Part shown: piece after piece, positions 33,234 through 40,962 of the stretch
How positions within the stretch are numbered: position 1 is the first letter of the stretch
Layout of the letters: every line of letters starts with the position of its first letter
NCBI GenBank assembly: GCA_035252015.1
Contig: DATFDP010000275.1
Location: 1 to 47,581, forward strand
From: JAICWP01 sp035252015
GTDB taxonomy: Bacteria > Acidobacteriota > Terriglobia > Terriglobales > Acidobacteriaceae
Reading direction: 5' to 3'
Length of the DNA stretch: 47,581 nt
The notes under the pieces: generated by a model
Database searches by the model: none
The model's input: only the letters and a program-made list of their open reading frames with translations
What the model was told of the DNA's origin: nothing
Translations under genes and position numbers: made by a program

Positions 33234-33512
33234 TTATTGCAGCCGGAAGCGTTCGTTCATCAGTCGCTGCAGGCGAGGCTTGTAGATGATGTCGTAGGCG
33301 AATTCCTTGTCCGGAAACATGGCCAGGGCCGCGCGCTTGCTGTTGGCCACCAGTTCGGAAGCTTCTTCGATGGTTAGGTCGGTATCCTGGCTGATCACCG
33401 ACATAACCATGTGCATCATGATCTGCAGGCGGCGAATTTTTCGGTTTTCGTCCTCGTCTTGATTGCTTGGCTCAGCCTGTTTGTTCCCGGACTCGCGCCC
33501 CTCGTTATCCAT
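33234..33512 (-). CDS. conserved-looking small protein of unknown function
   Basis: The frame encodes up to 102 residues; ATG at 33512 gives 92 (MDNEGRESGNKQAEPS). The first half is hydrophilic and Glu/Asp/Asn-rich. The second half is helical (KIRRLQIMMHMVMSVISQDTDLTIEEASELVANSKRAALAMFPDKEFAYDIIYKPRLQRLMNERF). No family is recognised. Compact amphipathic composition and a plausible coding pattern support it as a real gene. It converges on the DUF3108 gene. Confidence 0.7.
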   Translation of the reverse strand: MDNEGRESGNKQAEPSNQDEDENRKIRRLQIMMHMVMSVISQDTDLTIEEASELVANSKRAALAMFPDKEFAYDIIYKPRLQRLMNERFRLQ

Positions 33513-33809
33513 GTCACTCCCCAGCGAAGAACCACATCCCAAAAGGCATTCTGGGAGCGGATTCTACCAGCATTTGGATGTTTTCCAGCGCAGGTGTGTT
33601 GCGTTTCTGCGACCATGGTGTAAGTCGGTCAAAGGAAAAGGAATAGCGGGATGAACGGCAGATTACGAAGGTGCATGAAACCGTCAGTTGATAGCTGAAG
33701 CGTTGACGGACTCACCCGTGCTACGAATCCGAGCTCTGATGCTTCTCGCTGAGGCCGTGACGGCCTCAGGACAGCCGGCGGGGGCGCCGGGCGCTACAAA
33801 ATTGGAGTT
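33513..33809. other. intergenic region with perfect hairpin
   Basis: Nearly 300 bp with no supported gene. It contains TGAGGCCG (33750-33757) paired perfectly with CGGCCTCA (33761-33768) around TGA, then GCCGGCGGGGGCGCCGG, another GC-rich inverted pair, followed by CGCTACAAAA. This looks like a composite intergenic repeat close to the end of the convergent lipoprotein gene. Confidence 0.6.
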
Positions 33810-34547
33810 TCAGTGTGCGGATGAAGCTTTGGTGGATTGCGCCGAGGCCGCGGGCGCATCAATTTGCATGGGCTTATTCCAGTCGGAGTACGTAGTGGCC
33901 AGGCCGCCGCTTCCCATCACTACCTCGCGCGGCAGATAATCACTGGTGCCGATGCAGATAGTGTAATTCAGTCCCCGGCTGCCGCTGCCGGGATGTTGAA
34001 AGCTGACGAGCCATCGCTGGCAGGAGGCATCGCCCAGGTTGGCGACGTCGCCCCGGCCCACTTGCGCGTTCATCTTGGCAGCCATGGTGGCGACCACCGA
34101 GACCGGGTCGCGGCCTTCATTCATCATGGCCCAGGGGGCGGGCGCGCCCGGATTGCTGCCGCAGGGATACGCGTCGGAGGTGATCGGCTGCTCCTTCCAT
34201 TCCCCGTCGTTGCTGCGAATCCAAGCCTGGTTGCCGACGCGAATGGATTCGTAGCGGATATCGCCCAGCGTGGTCGTGATGTGCTCGCGGTCGGGGCAGG
34301 AAACCTCAATCGTGGTCTCCAGGGCGCGGCCGGGGTGCATCCGGAGCATGGTCACGCTACGCCAGCTACGGGCCGCCTTTTTGGCATCAAATGTCTTTTG
34401 CAACTCACTTTGGCCGCTGGAAAAGCGGTTGCGCAGCGAGGCGTAGGCGCGGCCCAGCGGCCCCGGTTGGGAACTGCTGGAGCATGCGGTCAGGATCAGA
34501 ATGGCGGTGAATAATGCAGCCAGGGACAAAGAGAGATGGCGGTGCAT
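33810..34547 (-). CDS. lipoprotein of unknown function
   Basis: The product begins MHRHLSLSLAALFTAILILTAC, a lipoprotein signal peptide with lipobox LTAC (predicted +1 cysteine at residue 22). ATG at 34547 is preferred over the upstream start because it gives a compact signal peptide. The mature part is beta-rich (SWRSVTMLRMHPGRALETTIEVSCPDREHITTTLGDIRYESIRVGNQAWIRSNDGEWKEQP), a pattern resembling LolA/LppX-type lipid-binding folds. Four further cysteines could form disulfides. The ligand is not known. Confidence 0.8.
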   Translation of the reverse strand: MHRHLSLSLAALFTAILILTACSSSSQPGPLGRAYASLRNRFSSGQSELQKTFDAKKAARSWRSVTMLRMHPGRALETTIEVSCPDREHITTTLGDIRYESIRVGNQAWIRSNDGEWKEQPITSDAYPCGSNPGAPAPWAMMNEGRDPVSVVATMAAKMNAQVGRGDVANLGDASCQRWLVSFQHPGSGSRGLNYTICIGTSDYLPREVVMGSGGLATTYSDWNKPMQIDAPAASAQSTKASSAH

Positions 34548-34687
34548 AAGTTCGCCTCGCACAAAATTCGAGGTGAGCTGCCAGATCCGAGACGACCTGC
34601 CCGCGGACTACAGCTCCCGTACCACCTTCGGGGGTATGATCGGATGATAGCATCTGGGGTCTTGCGGTCGAAATGAGGGGAGGAGCC

Positions 34688-34966
34688 ATGCCGGAAAACC
34701 CGAATCCCAAAGAACGACTGGTGAGAGTGTTCGATGCCGAACAGGAAAGCGAAGCGCTGGTGGTGCGAGGCCTGCTCGAATCCAATGGCATCGAAAGCCT
34801 CACCCAGCCCGTGGACCTGGAGCAGGACCTGTTTCCCGTGGGCGGAGTCGCCATCCTGGTACGGGAGGAGCAGGCAGATGCGGCGAAGGAACTGATCGAG
34901 GCCTACCGGCAGGAGGAGCCTGCTTCAGAAAACGAGCAACTCAGCGAGGAAACGGCGCCGGAATGA
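34688..34966 (+). CDS. DUF2007-family putative signal-transducing protein
   Basis: The 92-residue protein (MPENPNPKERLVRVFDAEQESEALVVRGLLESNGIES and then VGGVAILVREEQADAAKELIEAYRQ) matches DUF2007, a ferredoxin-like fold of unknown role found next to many unrelated genes. GGGGAGGAG directly before ATG 34688 supports this start over the ATG 15 bases upstream. The 3' end overlaps the convergent comEC gene by 26 bp, so both C-termini are encoded by complementary strands of the same bases. Confidence 0.85.
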   Translation: MPENPNPKERLVRVFDAEQESEALVVRGLLESNGIESLTQPVDLEQDLFPVGGVAILVREEQADAAKELIEAYRQEEPASENEQLSEETAPE

Positions 34967-37607
34967 CCTTTTCACCGTCCAGATAAAAAGTGACGGCGCC
35001 GCTCTGATCGGTGCGATAGGTCGCAATATGACGCGTTTGCAACCGGTCCAGGACCTCGGCGCGGGGATGGTGAAAGGGATTGCGAGCCCCCACCGAGATT
35101 AGGGCAAATTGCGGCTTCACGGCAGCCAGGAGCGGGGGCGAGGTGGAGGAAGCGCTGCCATTGTGCGCCACTTTAAGCAAGCCGGCTCGCGGGCGCTGGG
35201 CCGCGATACCAAGTTCCATGTTCTTCTCCGCATCCCCTTCCAGCAGAAACGCTGTGCTTCCGTAGGCAAACCTCAAGACCAGTGAGTCATTGTTGCGCGG
35301 TTCGGCGGCAGGCCGCCAGTCCCGGGGCGGCGAAAGCACGCTAACCTGCAGGCCGCCGAAGCGGAATTCGTCATCGCCGCGACGTTCCACAATGTTCACC
35401 TTCTGCTGACGCGCAATCTTTGCAACATGTTCCAGGGCTCGCGTCGGCGGGTTAGGCCCCAGCCACAATTCGCGTGGCCGAAAATTCGTTAGCACGCTGG
35501 GCAGACCGCCCAGGTGATCACTGTGGCCGTGTGTGAGAGCCACCGCATCCAGGCGGGCAATGCCGCGCCACCAGAGGTAGGGCGAAATGACGTCTTCGCC
35601 ATAATCGAATTCCGAGCGCCAGGGACCGAAGGGCCCGCCGGCATCAATCAGCAGAAATTTGCCTTCTGGAGACACGAGCAATGTGGAATCGCCCTGGCCC
35701 ACATCAATGGCGGTCACCTCCATGGCGCCGCGACGTACCCTCGGATGCGGCGGAATGATCGATATCCAAAGAGCGCTCACCAGCAGGGCACAGAGGCCGG
35801 TTATCGCCAACCATCGCCGCCGCCCGACAGTGGCCAGGGCCAGTGCCAACGCCAGAGCGGCAGCCACTGCGACCTCCAGGCTGGGCGTGGCCACGCGCAG
35901 GTCAGCCAGTCGCAGACGGCCGACCAGATGAATAGTTCCCGTTATGCCCTGCAGCGCCAGGCCAGCGATCAGCGCCGGCAATTTGGCCAGGCTCAAGGAA
36001 ATGTAAGCCAAGGCGACGGCGAGGGTGGCTGCGGGCATCAATATTTCGGTCAGAGGAATGATCAGCGCATTTGCCGGCAAAGCCAACGTTGTCGCCCGGT
36101 GGAAGTACCAGGCCATGGGTAGCGCCAGCGAGACTTGCATCAGGGCGGAGATGAGCATGACCTCGTAAACGCCCAACAGGAATCTCAGGCCGCCTCCTAT
36201 CGATAAGTAGGCGGCACGCACACCAACGAACCGGCGCAGGCGGCCGGCAATTATGCGCAGGTCGAGGCGGAACTGCGCCAGCCGGGGAGCGAAGGAGAAG
36301 TCGTAAGCGATGGCATCCAGCCTTAGCAGGGCCCGGCGGTAAGGCTGCGAGGTTCGTTCAATGATCGGGACTCCGATTCCAGCGATGGCCAGTACTGACA
36401 GAAAAGTCAGCTGAAAACTGGGGTCAAGCAGAGCGCGTGGCTCCAGGATGAGGATGCCGAGAGCGGCGCCGGCCACCGCATTCACCGGCGCGCGGTCGCG
36501 GTAGAGCAGACGGGTCACCAGGTAGAACAGCAGCATGAGCGCCGAGCGTACGATGGGAGATCCCCAATCGCACAAGTAGGCGTAGCCAAAACCCAGCAGG
36601 GCGGTGGCCAGGCTGGCCCAGAAGTCGCCAATGCGGAGCCGACGCAGCACCCAGAAGACTACGAACGCGAGAATCCCGAGATTCATGCCCGAGACCACCA
36701 GCACGTGGTAGGTACCGGAGCGCTGGAAATTCACCCGCGTGTCCCGGTTAATAAATGCATCCTCGCCAATGACCATGGCGTCCATGAGGGCAGCTTGCTG
36801 CGCCGGCCACAGAGCGTGAATTTGAGCCAGCACGCTGCGCCGCAGCCGGTTGCGCCAATCCGCAGACCGACTACCAACGAAGCCGGGCAACACCTGGATA
36901 TCTGCTTGGTTGGCGGAGCCTAGGGCAGCGATGCCACGCTGCGTCAAATAGCCGCGGTAGTCGAAGCTGCCCGGATTGCCGAAATTACGGGGCGGGCGCA
37001 GCTTGGCGGTCAGGCGCAGGCGCTGTCCGTATGTATAGAGAGGCATAGGTGCGGCTGCCTTGGCATCGTCTCCGCTCTTCGGAGGCGAATAAATTGTCAG
37101 GCGAAGGCCGGCTTGGACATTCTCGCCGGAGACTTCTGTTCCGACCTTCTCTGTCTCAACCTCCACCACTTGACGCTCCGCGCCAAAACCGCCTTCGCGC
37201 CGCAGGCCGTCGGTAATGACATGTGCCGTGAGCCTTACCTGGCTGCTATCGGCAAAGCGCAGGATTTCGTAATTGACTGTGACTGGGCCGCGCGCCTGGA
37301 TGACAAACGCTCCCAACAGCGTCAGTGCGCCACAGACCAGCGTCGTCGCCCAACGCGGTCGTCGCAGAAGCAGCATTGCGCCCGCCACGACAAAAACCAG
37401 GAGCGCCAGCGCCCACCACAAGGGCGGGCGCCAGATGCGCGTGCCCAGCCAGATGCCGGCAGAGAAACTCAGGACCGCATAGAGCAGCGGCTGCCGCGGC
37501 GCCAGTTGCGCCCGAACCGGGATTGGAGGCGTGGTGGGAACCAGAGCCGGAGAACCGGTCATCACCGCAGCGATGCGGAGAGGACGTGGTTGCGACGCAG
37601 CACTCAC
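34941..37607 (-). CDS. comEC: DNA internalisation competence protein ComEC/Rec2
   Basis: ComEC forms the inner-membrane channel for single-stranded DNA in natural transformation. The 888-residue protein has an N-terminal DUF4131-type region with membrane segments (~40-280), the competence domain (~290-580, ALWPAQQAALMDAMVIGEDAFINRDTRVNFQRSGTYHVLVVSGMN), and a metallo-beta-lactamase domain (~640-870) with LTHGHSDHLGG, the HxHxDH metal site, probably a nuclease. It is full length. The GTG start at 37607 overlaps a CTGACTC heptad tract. Other competence genes are absent from the window. Confidence 0.93.
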   Translation of the reverse strand: MSAASQPRPLRIAAVMTGSPALVPTTPPIPVRAQLAPRQPLLYAVLSFSAGIWLGTRIWRPPLWWALALLVFVVAGAMLLLRRPRWATTLVCGALTLLGAFVIQARGPVTVNYEILRFADSSQVRLTAHVITDGLRREGGFGAERQVVEVETEKVGTEVSGENVQAGLRLTIYSPPKSGDDAKAAAPMPLYTYGQRLRLTAKLRPPRNFGNPGSFDYRGYLTQRGIAALGSANQADIQVLPGFVGSRSADWRNRLRRSVLAQIHALWPAQQAALMDAMVIGEDAFINRDTRVNFQRSGTYHVLVVSGMNLGILAFVVFWVLRRLRIGDFWASLATALLGFGYAYLCDWGSPIVRSALMLLFYLVTRLLYRDRAPVNAVAGAALGILILEPRALLDPSFQLTFLSVLAIAGIGVPIIERTSQPYRRALLRLDAIAYDFSFAPRLAQFRLDLRIIAGRLRRFVGVRAAYLSIGGGLRFLLGVYEVMLISALMQVSLALPMAWYFHRATTLALPANALIIPLTEILMPAATLAVALAYISLSLAKLPALIAGLALQGITGTIHLVGRLRLADLRVATPSLEVAVAAALALALALATVGRRRWLAITGLCALLVSALWISIIPPHPRVRRGAMEVTAIDVGQGDSTLLVSPEGKFLLIDAGGPFGPWRSEFDYGEDVISPYLWWRGIARLDAVALTHGHSDHLGGLPSVLTNFRPRELWLGPNPPTRALEHVAKIARQQKVNIVERRGDDEFRFGGLQVSVLSPPRDWRPAAEPRNNDSLVLRFAYGSTAFLLEGDAEKNMELGIAAQRPRAGLLKVAHNGSASSTSPPLLAAVKPQFALISVGARNPFHHPRAEVLDRLQTRHIATYRTDQSGAVTFYLDGEKVIPAPFPR

Positions 37608-37634
37608 TGACTCCTGACTCCTGACTGCCGACTA
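37607..37634. repeat. CTGACTC heptad tract at comEC start
   Basis: CTGACTC, CTGACTC, CTGACTG, CCGACTA run from the first base of the comEC start codon to the stop codon of the upstream methyltransferase gene, filling the whole 24-bp intergenic space. Confidence 0.85.
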
Positions 37635-38927
37635 CTGCTTCACCAACTGCAGCACGCTTTCCAGGTGGAAAGTTTGCGGAAATAAATCCACCAGGTGCGC
37701 CTGCTCGATGGCATAGCCGGCGGCAGAGAGGACGCGCAAGTCGCGCGCCAAGGTGGCGGGATCGCAGGAGACGTAAGTAAGACGCGGCGCCTGCAGCCGC
37801 CCCAGGGACTGCGCGACGGCTTCGCCCAGCCCGCCGCGGGGCGGATCCACCACCACCAGGTCGGGAGTGTCGCGGAAGCTCTGCAGGTGCTGCTCGGTGG
37901 TGGCATGCACAGCCTGGACGTTTCCGAGCGCATTGTACTGCAGGTCGGAATAAGAAATCTGTGACGACTCAACCGCAATTACGCGTTCGAAGCTGCATGC
38001 CAGAGGCACGGCAAACAGGCCTACGCCGGCGTAAAGGTCGAGCGCGGTAGCCCCCCTCCGGTCGGCGGTGACAAGTCTGACCAGCTCATCTGTCATATAG
38101 CGGTTGACCTGAAAAAATGCGCCCGTGCTGACGCGGTAATCATGGTGCGCAGTGTGATATGTGAGCTCTCCTGCGCCTTGAACGATTTTCGGCAGCGCTT
38201 CGGAAACCGGCCCGTGAACCACAGGTTCTACACGAAAAGAGGCTAAGCCCGCGATCTCCGGCAGGATTTTGATTAGCGCCGCTGAGAACTCTTTCAAGGG
38301 AGCGCGAGGCCCGCTCCCCGGCACGTACAGTTGCAGAAGGAGTTGCGCGTCCTCGGCGTTACCAAAGAACTCGATCTCGGCGATCGCCTCAGGAACTTTG
38401 CCGGCACGGCCCAGTTCCCATAGCTTTCGTATCGCGCGGTTAATTAGCGGCGAGCTGATGGGGCAGTCCTCCACCGGCAATAGCGAATGTGAGCCAAAAC
38501 GGTAGTAGCCCAGGGCGAAAGGCGCACTGCCCAAACGCATCCGGGCACGATTGCGGTAATTCCAAGGGGGCGAAGGATGCACTTGCAACTCGGTTGCGAG
38601 CTGCAGCTTGGCAATGCGGGACAACGTTTCCTTCAGAATGGCAGCCTTGATCTCGATCTGGTGTTCATAGCTGCCCTGCTGATAGTGGCATCCGCCACAG
38701 CGCAAGAAATAAGGACAGCTCGGCTCGACCCGAGCTGGGGACGGTTGAAGTACGCGGCGCAAGCGGGCACGGGCAAATTCCGATTTCTGCTGCACCAGGG
38801 CGACGTCTACCTGTTCGTTCTCGAGCACAAACGGAACGAAGACGGTTTTGCGCCGTCCGTGCTCGTCCGCCGCCAGGCGCGCCAGACCGTCGCCGCCATA
38901 CACCAGCTTTTCAATGGTCAAGTCCAA
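37632..38927 (-). CDS. RNA (uracil-5-)-methyltransferase, RlmD/TrmA family
   Basis: This SAM-dependent enzyme methylates U in rRNA or tRNA. An N-terminal TRAM domain (LDLTIEKLVYGGDGLARL..VFVPFVLENEQVDVALVQQKSEFARARL) precedes an iron-sulfur cluster motif (CPYFLRCGGC), and the C-terminal methyltransferase domain has LDLYAGVGLFAVPLA and the catalytic-cysteine loop VSCDPATLARDL. The open frame extends to 39044, but the extra residues are translated repeat DNA (SFDSAQDD). TTG at 38927 is my best start. No good ribosome-binding site is visible, so the start is uncertain. Confidence 0.9.
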   Translation of the reverse strand: MDLTIEKLVYGGDGLARLAADEHGRRKTVFVPFVLENEQVDVALVQQKSEFARARLRRVLQPSPARVEPSCPYFLRCGGCHYQQGSYEHQIEIKAAILKETLSRIAKLQLATELQVHPSPPWNYRNRARMRLGSAPFALGYYRFGSHSLLPVEDCPISSPLINRAIRKLWELGRAGKVPEAIAEIEFFGNAEDAQLLLQLYVPGSGPRAPLKEFSAALIKILPEIAGLASFRVEPVVHGPVSEALPKIVQGAGELTYHTAHHDYRVSTGAFFQVNRYMTDELVRLVTADRRGATALDLYAGVGLFAVPLACSFERVIAVESSQISYSDLQYNALGNVQAVHATTEQHLQSFRDTPDLVVVDPPRGGLGEAVAQSLGRLQAPRLTYVSCDPATLARDLRVLSAAGYAIEQAHLVDLFPQTFHLESVLQLVKQ

Positions 38928-38958
38928 GAAACGATTGTAATTGTGCTGGGCCTCGCAA

Positions 38959-38989
38959 TTGACGATTGAAGATTGATGATTGACGATTG
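38959..38989. repeat. TTGANGA heptad tract upstream of the methyltransferase
   Basis: TTGACGA, TTGAAGA, TTGATGA, TTGACGA in perfect register (38959-38986). The 10-mer TTGACGATTG recurs at an exact 21-bp offset (38959, 38980). It is the clearest heptad tract in the window and uses the same word as the rpoA-rplQ tract. Confidence 0.9.
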
Positions 38990-39017
38990 GTCTTGACGAT
39001 GGAAATCCTCTCCTCCC

Positions 39018-39152
39018 GTCATCCTGAGCGGAGTCGAAGGACACCCATATTCCTGCTTCAGTACTTAGGCACGAACTCCCTTAGGCATCTGGCGCTGCCG
39101 GATCCTCGTGGGGGTGCTTCGATTCGGGCCTGCGCCCTCGCTCAACATGACA
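39018..39152. repeat. long element with inverted arms, 39.0-39.15 kb
   Basis: The left arm (39018-39042) contains GTCATCCTGAGCG then GAGTCGAAGGAC. The right arm (39115-39152) is its degenerate reverse complement (GTGCTTCGATTCG, then CGCTCAACATGAC) interrupted by GGCCTGCGCCCT. About 70 bp of unrelated sequence separates them. The core matches the stop-codon element family (CCTGAGCG...GAAGGA). Confidence 0.8.
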
Positions 39153-39164
39153 GGCGTAATGATT

Positions 39165-39926
39165 TCACATGTAAAATAAGCTTAGCCGCGGCACGCCGGT
39201 TTCCTCCATCAGCCGCTTGTGCACGAACTGCTTGTGCAACTGCTCGATTTGCGCGGCCGGCATTTTGCGCCGATAGGGAGCGAGCTCGCGGTCGGCCTGC
39301 GCGCGCACGGCAACAAGTTCTTCGTCGGGCGTAGCCGCCAGCAACACGGCAAAAATCTTTTCCTCCATAACTGTGAGCCGGCGTTCCAAGTCCTCCAGAG
39401 GAGGCCGCATTGTTGCGGTGCTCTCGGCCAGGTCGCGCAGAGCCTTTGCGGTATTTTCCACCACAGGCAGCGCTGGAGTTGGCAACTGCTTTGTAGCGCA
39501 GGCGTCCCGTTGGCTGTCAGGCCGGCGTTCCATCCGGCCTTTCACAAGCTGTTCAAGTATGACGGCGTTTCGGCGCAAGAATGCACTGACCTCGCCTGCC
39601 TCCAGCCCTGCTGCCTCCTTCGGTTCGCGGCGCGCGCCCACCGCCGCCTCCTTCATCTCTTCCGCGGCCGCCAGCACTTCCTGCGAGCAGTAGGCCAAGC
39701 CGTTGATCTTGCGGGGGCGCGCGGGCCGCTCTTCATAGCGGTCAAACGTCGCATCAATCCCACGCAGTACCGCTTCTAGGGGGATGCCAGCATCCTTCCA
39801 GGTTTCGATCAGCGCCCAGTCCAGGGTGGAGAGCAGCAGCGTGGACCCGCGGCGGCGATGGAAGTGCTCTTCGATCTCGGTGAAATAGTTGAAGTAGTTT
39901 TCCACGAGATCTTCCGCAGGTCTCAA
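39165..39926 (-). CDS. unknown protein coupled to coaX
   Basis: The 253-residue protein is not recognised. It is Glu/Ala/Arg-rich and predicted mostly helical (AEDLVENYFNYFTEIEEHFHRRRGSTLLLSTLDWALIETWKDAG at the start; LRDLAESTATMRPPLEDLERRLTVMEEKIFAVLL later). Its start overlaps the coaX stop by 4 bp, which indicates translational coupling and perhaps shared function. An in-frame palindrome at 39519-39540 encodes residues ~129-136 (MERRPDSQ) and may be an inserted repeat. Function cannot be named. Confidence 0.75.
   Translation of the reverse strand: MRPAEDLVENYFNYFTEIEEHFHRRRGSTLLLSTLDWALIETWKDAGIPLEAVLRGIDATFDRYEERPARPRKINGLAYCSQEVLAAAEEMKEAAVGARREPKEAAGLEAGEVSAFLRRNAVILEQLVKGRMERRPDSQRDACATKQLPTPALPVVENTAKALRDLAESTATMRPPLEDLERRLTVMEEKIFAVLLAATPDEELVAVRAQADRELAPYRRKMPAAQIEQLHKQFVHKRLMEETGVPRLSLFYM
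39519..39540. repeat. perfect palindrome inside the coaX-coupled gene
   Basis: AGGCCGG (39519-39525) and CCGGCCT (39534-39540) form a 7-bp stem with an 8-nt loop, within the coding sequence. The surrounding peptide (RMERRPDSQRDACATK) is compositionally unlike its helical neighbours. Confidence 0.65.
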
Positions 39927-40774
39927 CGGCGAGGCTTGCCGGGGGCGCCGGCGGATTTGCCCGCCGCCTTGCGGGCGGCCTGATTTCGCTCCCAGATAAT
40001 ACGCAGGCCCTCCAGCGTCAGCAGATCATCCACCTCACTGATGTACCTGGAGCCGGTGCCAAACAGGCCGGCCAGGCCGCCGGTGGCCACCACCTTGGTC
40101 TCGCTGCCCATTTCCTTCAGCAGCAGTTCGATGATGCCATCCACCAGCGCGAGGTAGCCGTAATACAAGCCGGACTGGATGCTTCCGACGGTATTGGTGC
40201 CGATAACGCGTTCCGGTTTGCGAATATCAATGCGGGGCAGGCGGGCCGTGCGTGAGAACAGCGCTTCGGCTGATATGCCGATGCCCGGACAGATTACGCC
40301 GCCCATGTACTCACCCCTGGCGGAGACCGCGTCAAAGGTGGTAGCCGTGCCGAAATCTACCACCACGCACGGGCCGCCGTACTTCTCCAGCGCGGCCACG
40401 CCATTGGCGATCCTGTCGGCACCAACCTCGGCGGGATTTTCATACTGAACTGGCATGCCTGTGCGCACGCCCGGCTCCAGAAACAATGGCTTGGTCCGGA
40501 AATACTTCTCGCTGACCTCGCGCAGCGTGGTGTCCATAGAAGGCACCACAGAGGCGATTACGATGCCCTGGATGGAGTTGGGCTCGACATCGGCCGCGGC
40601 AAAAAGGTTGCGGAAGAGCACGCCGTATTCATCCACCGTCTGCGTCCAGTTAGTGGCTACGCGCCAGTGGGCGACCAGGCGTTCATACTTGGCCGCTTCG
40701 CCATTCGGGCTTTCGCTGCGGGCAAACACGCCCAGCACTGTATTGGTGTTGCCGACATCGAGAGCAAGCAGCAT
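39923..40774 (-). CDS. coaX: type III pantothenate kinase
   Basis: CoaX phosphorylates pantothenate in CoA synthesis and, unlike CoaA, is not feedback-inhibited by CoA. The 283-residue protein has the phosphate-1 motif DVGNTNT (6-12), GADRIAN (118-124), and the phosphate-2-like DFGTATTFD (140-148), all typical of the ASKHA-fold CoaX family. It is followed with a 4-bp overlap by an unknown gene and lies downstream of birA, forming a cofactor cluster (nadC-birA-coaX) on the - strand. Confidence 0.95.
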   Translation of the reverse strand: MLLALDVGNTNTVLGVFARSESPNGEAAKYERLVAHWRVATNWTQTVDEYGVLFRNLFAAADVEPNSIQGIVIASVVPSMDTTLREVSEKYFRTKPLFLEPGVRTGMPVQYENPAEVGADRIANGVAALEKYGGPCVVVDFGTATTFDAVSARGEYMGGVICPGIGISAEALFSRTARLPRIDIRKPERVIGTNTVGSIQSGLYYGYLALVDGIIELLLKEMGSETKVVATGGLAGLFGTGSRYISEVDDLLTLEGLRIIWERNQAARKAAGKSAGAPGKPRR

Positions 40775-40780
40775 CGTAGT

Positions 40781-40815
40781 TGCCAGTACGCAGTACCTGG
40801 TTCCCAGTTCACAGT
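40781..40815. repeat. NNNCAGT heptad tract, birA-coaX gap
   Basis: TGCCAGT, ACGCAGT, ACCTGGT, TCCCAGT, TCACAGT: five heptads in register just upstream (with respect to coaX transcription) of the coaX start. Confidence 0.85.
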
Positions 40816-40864
40816 TAAGAGCGTTTCTGTGCCCTATCTGACTTCAGAGCTTAGAATTCGGAAG

Positions 40865-40884
40865 GGCACGGCTTCAGCCGTGCC
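40865..40884. repeat. perfect hairpin in birA-coaX gap
   Basis: GGCACGGC (40865-40872) and GCCGTGCC (40877-40884) form an 8-bp perfect stem around TTCA. About 30 bp further is GGGCTTTAGCCC, a second palindrome. The two together look like a two-hairpin intergenic repeat of a different family. Confidence 0.75.
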
Positions 40885-40962
40885 GCTGACATCGCGTTCA
40901 GATCCGGGCTTTAGCCCCTGAGGGTCGCGATTGTCAACCTCATCCCTGAACTCTTAGGCGGC

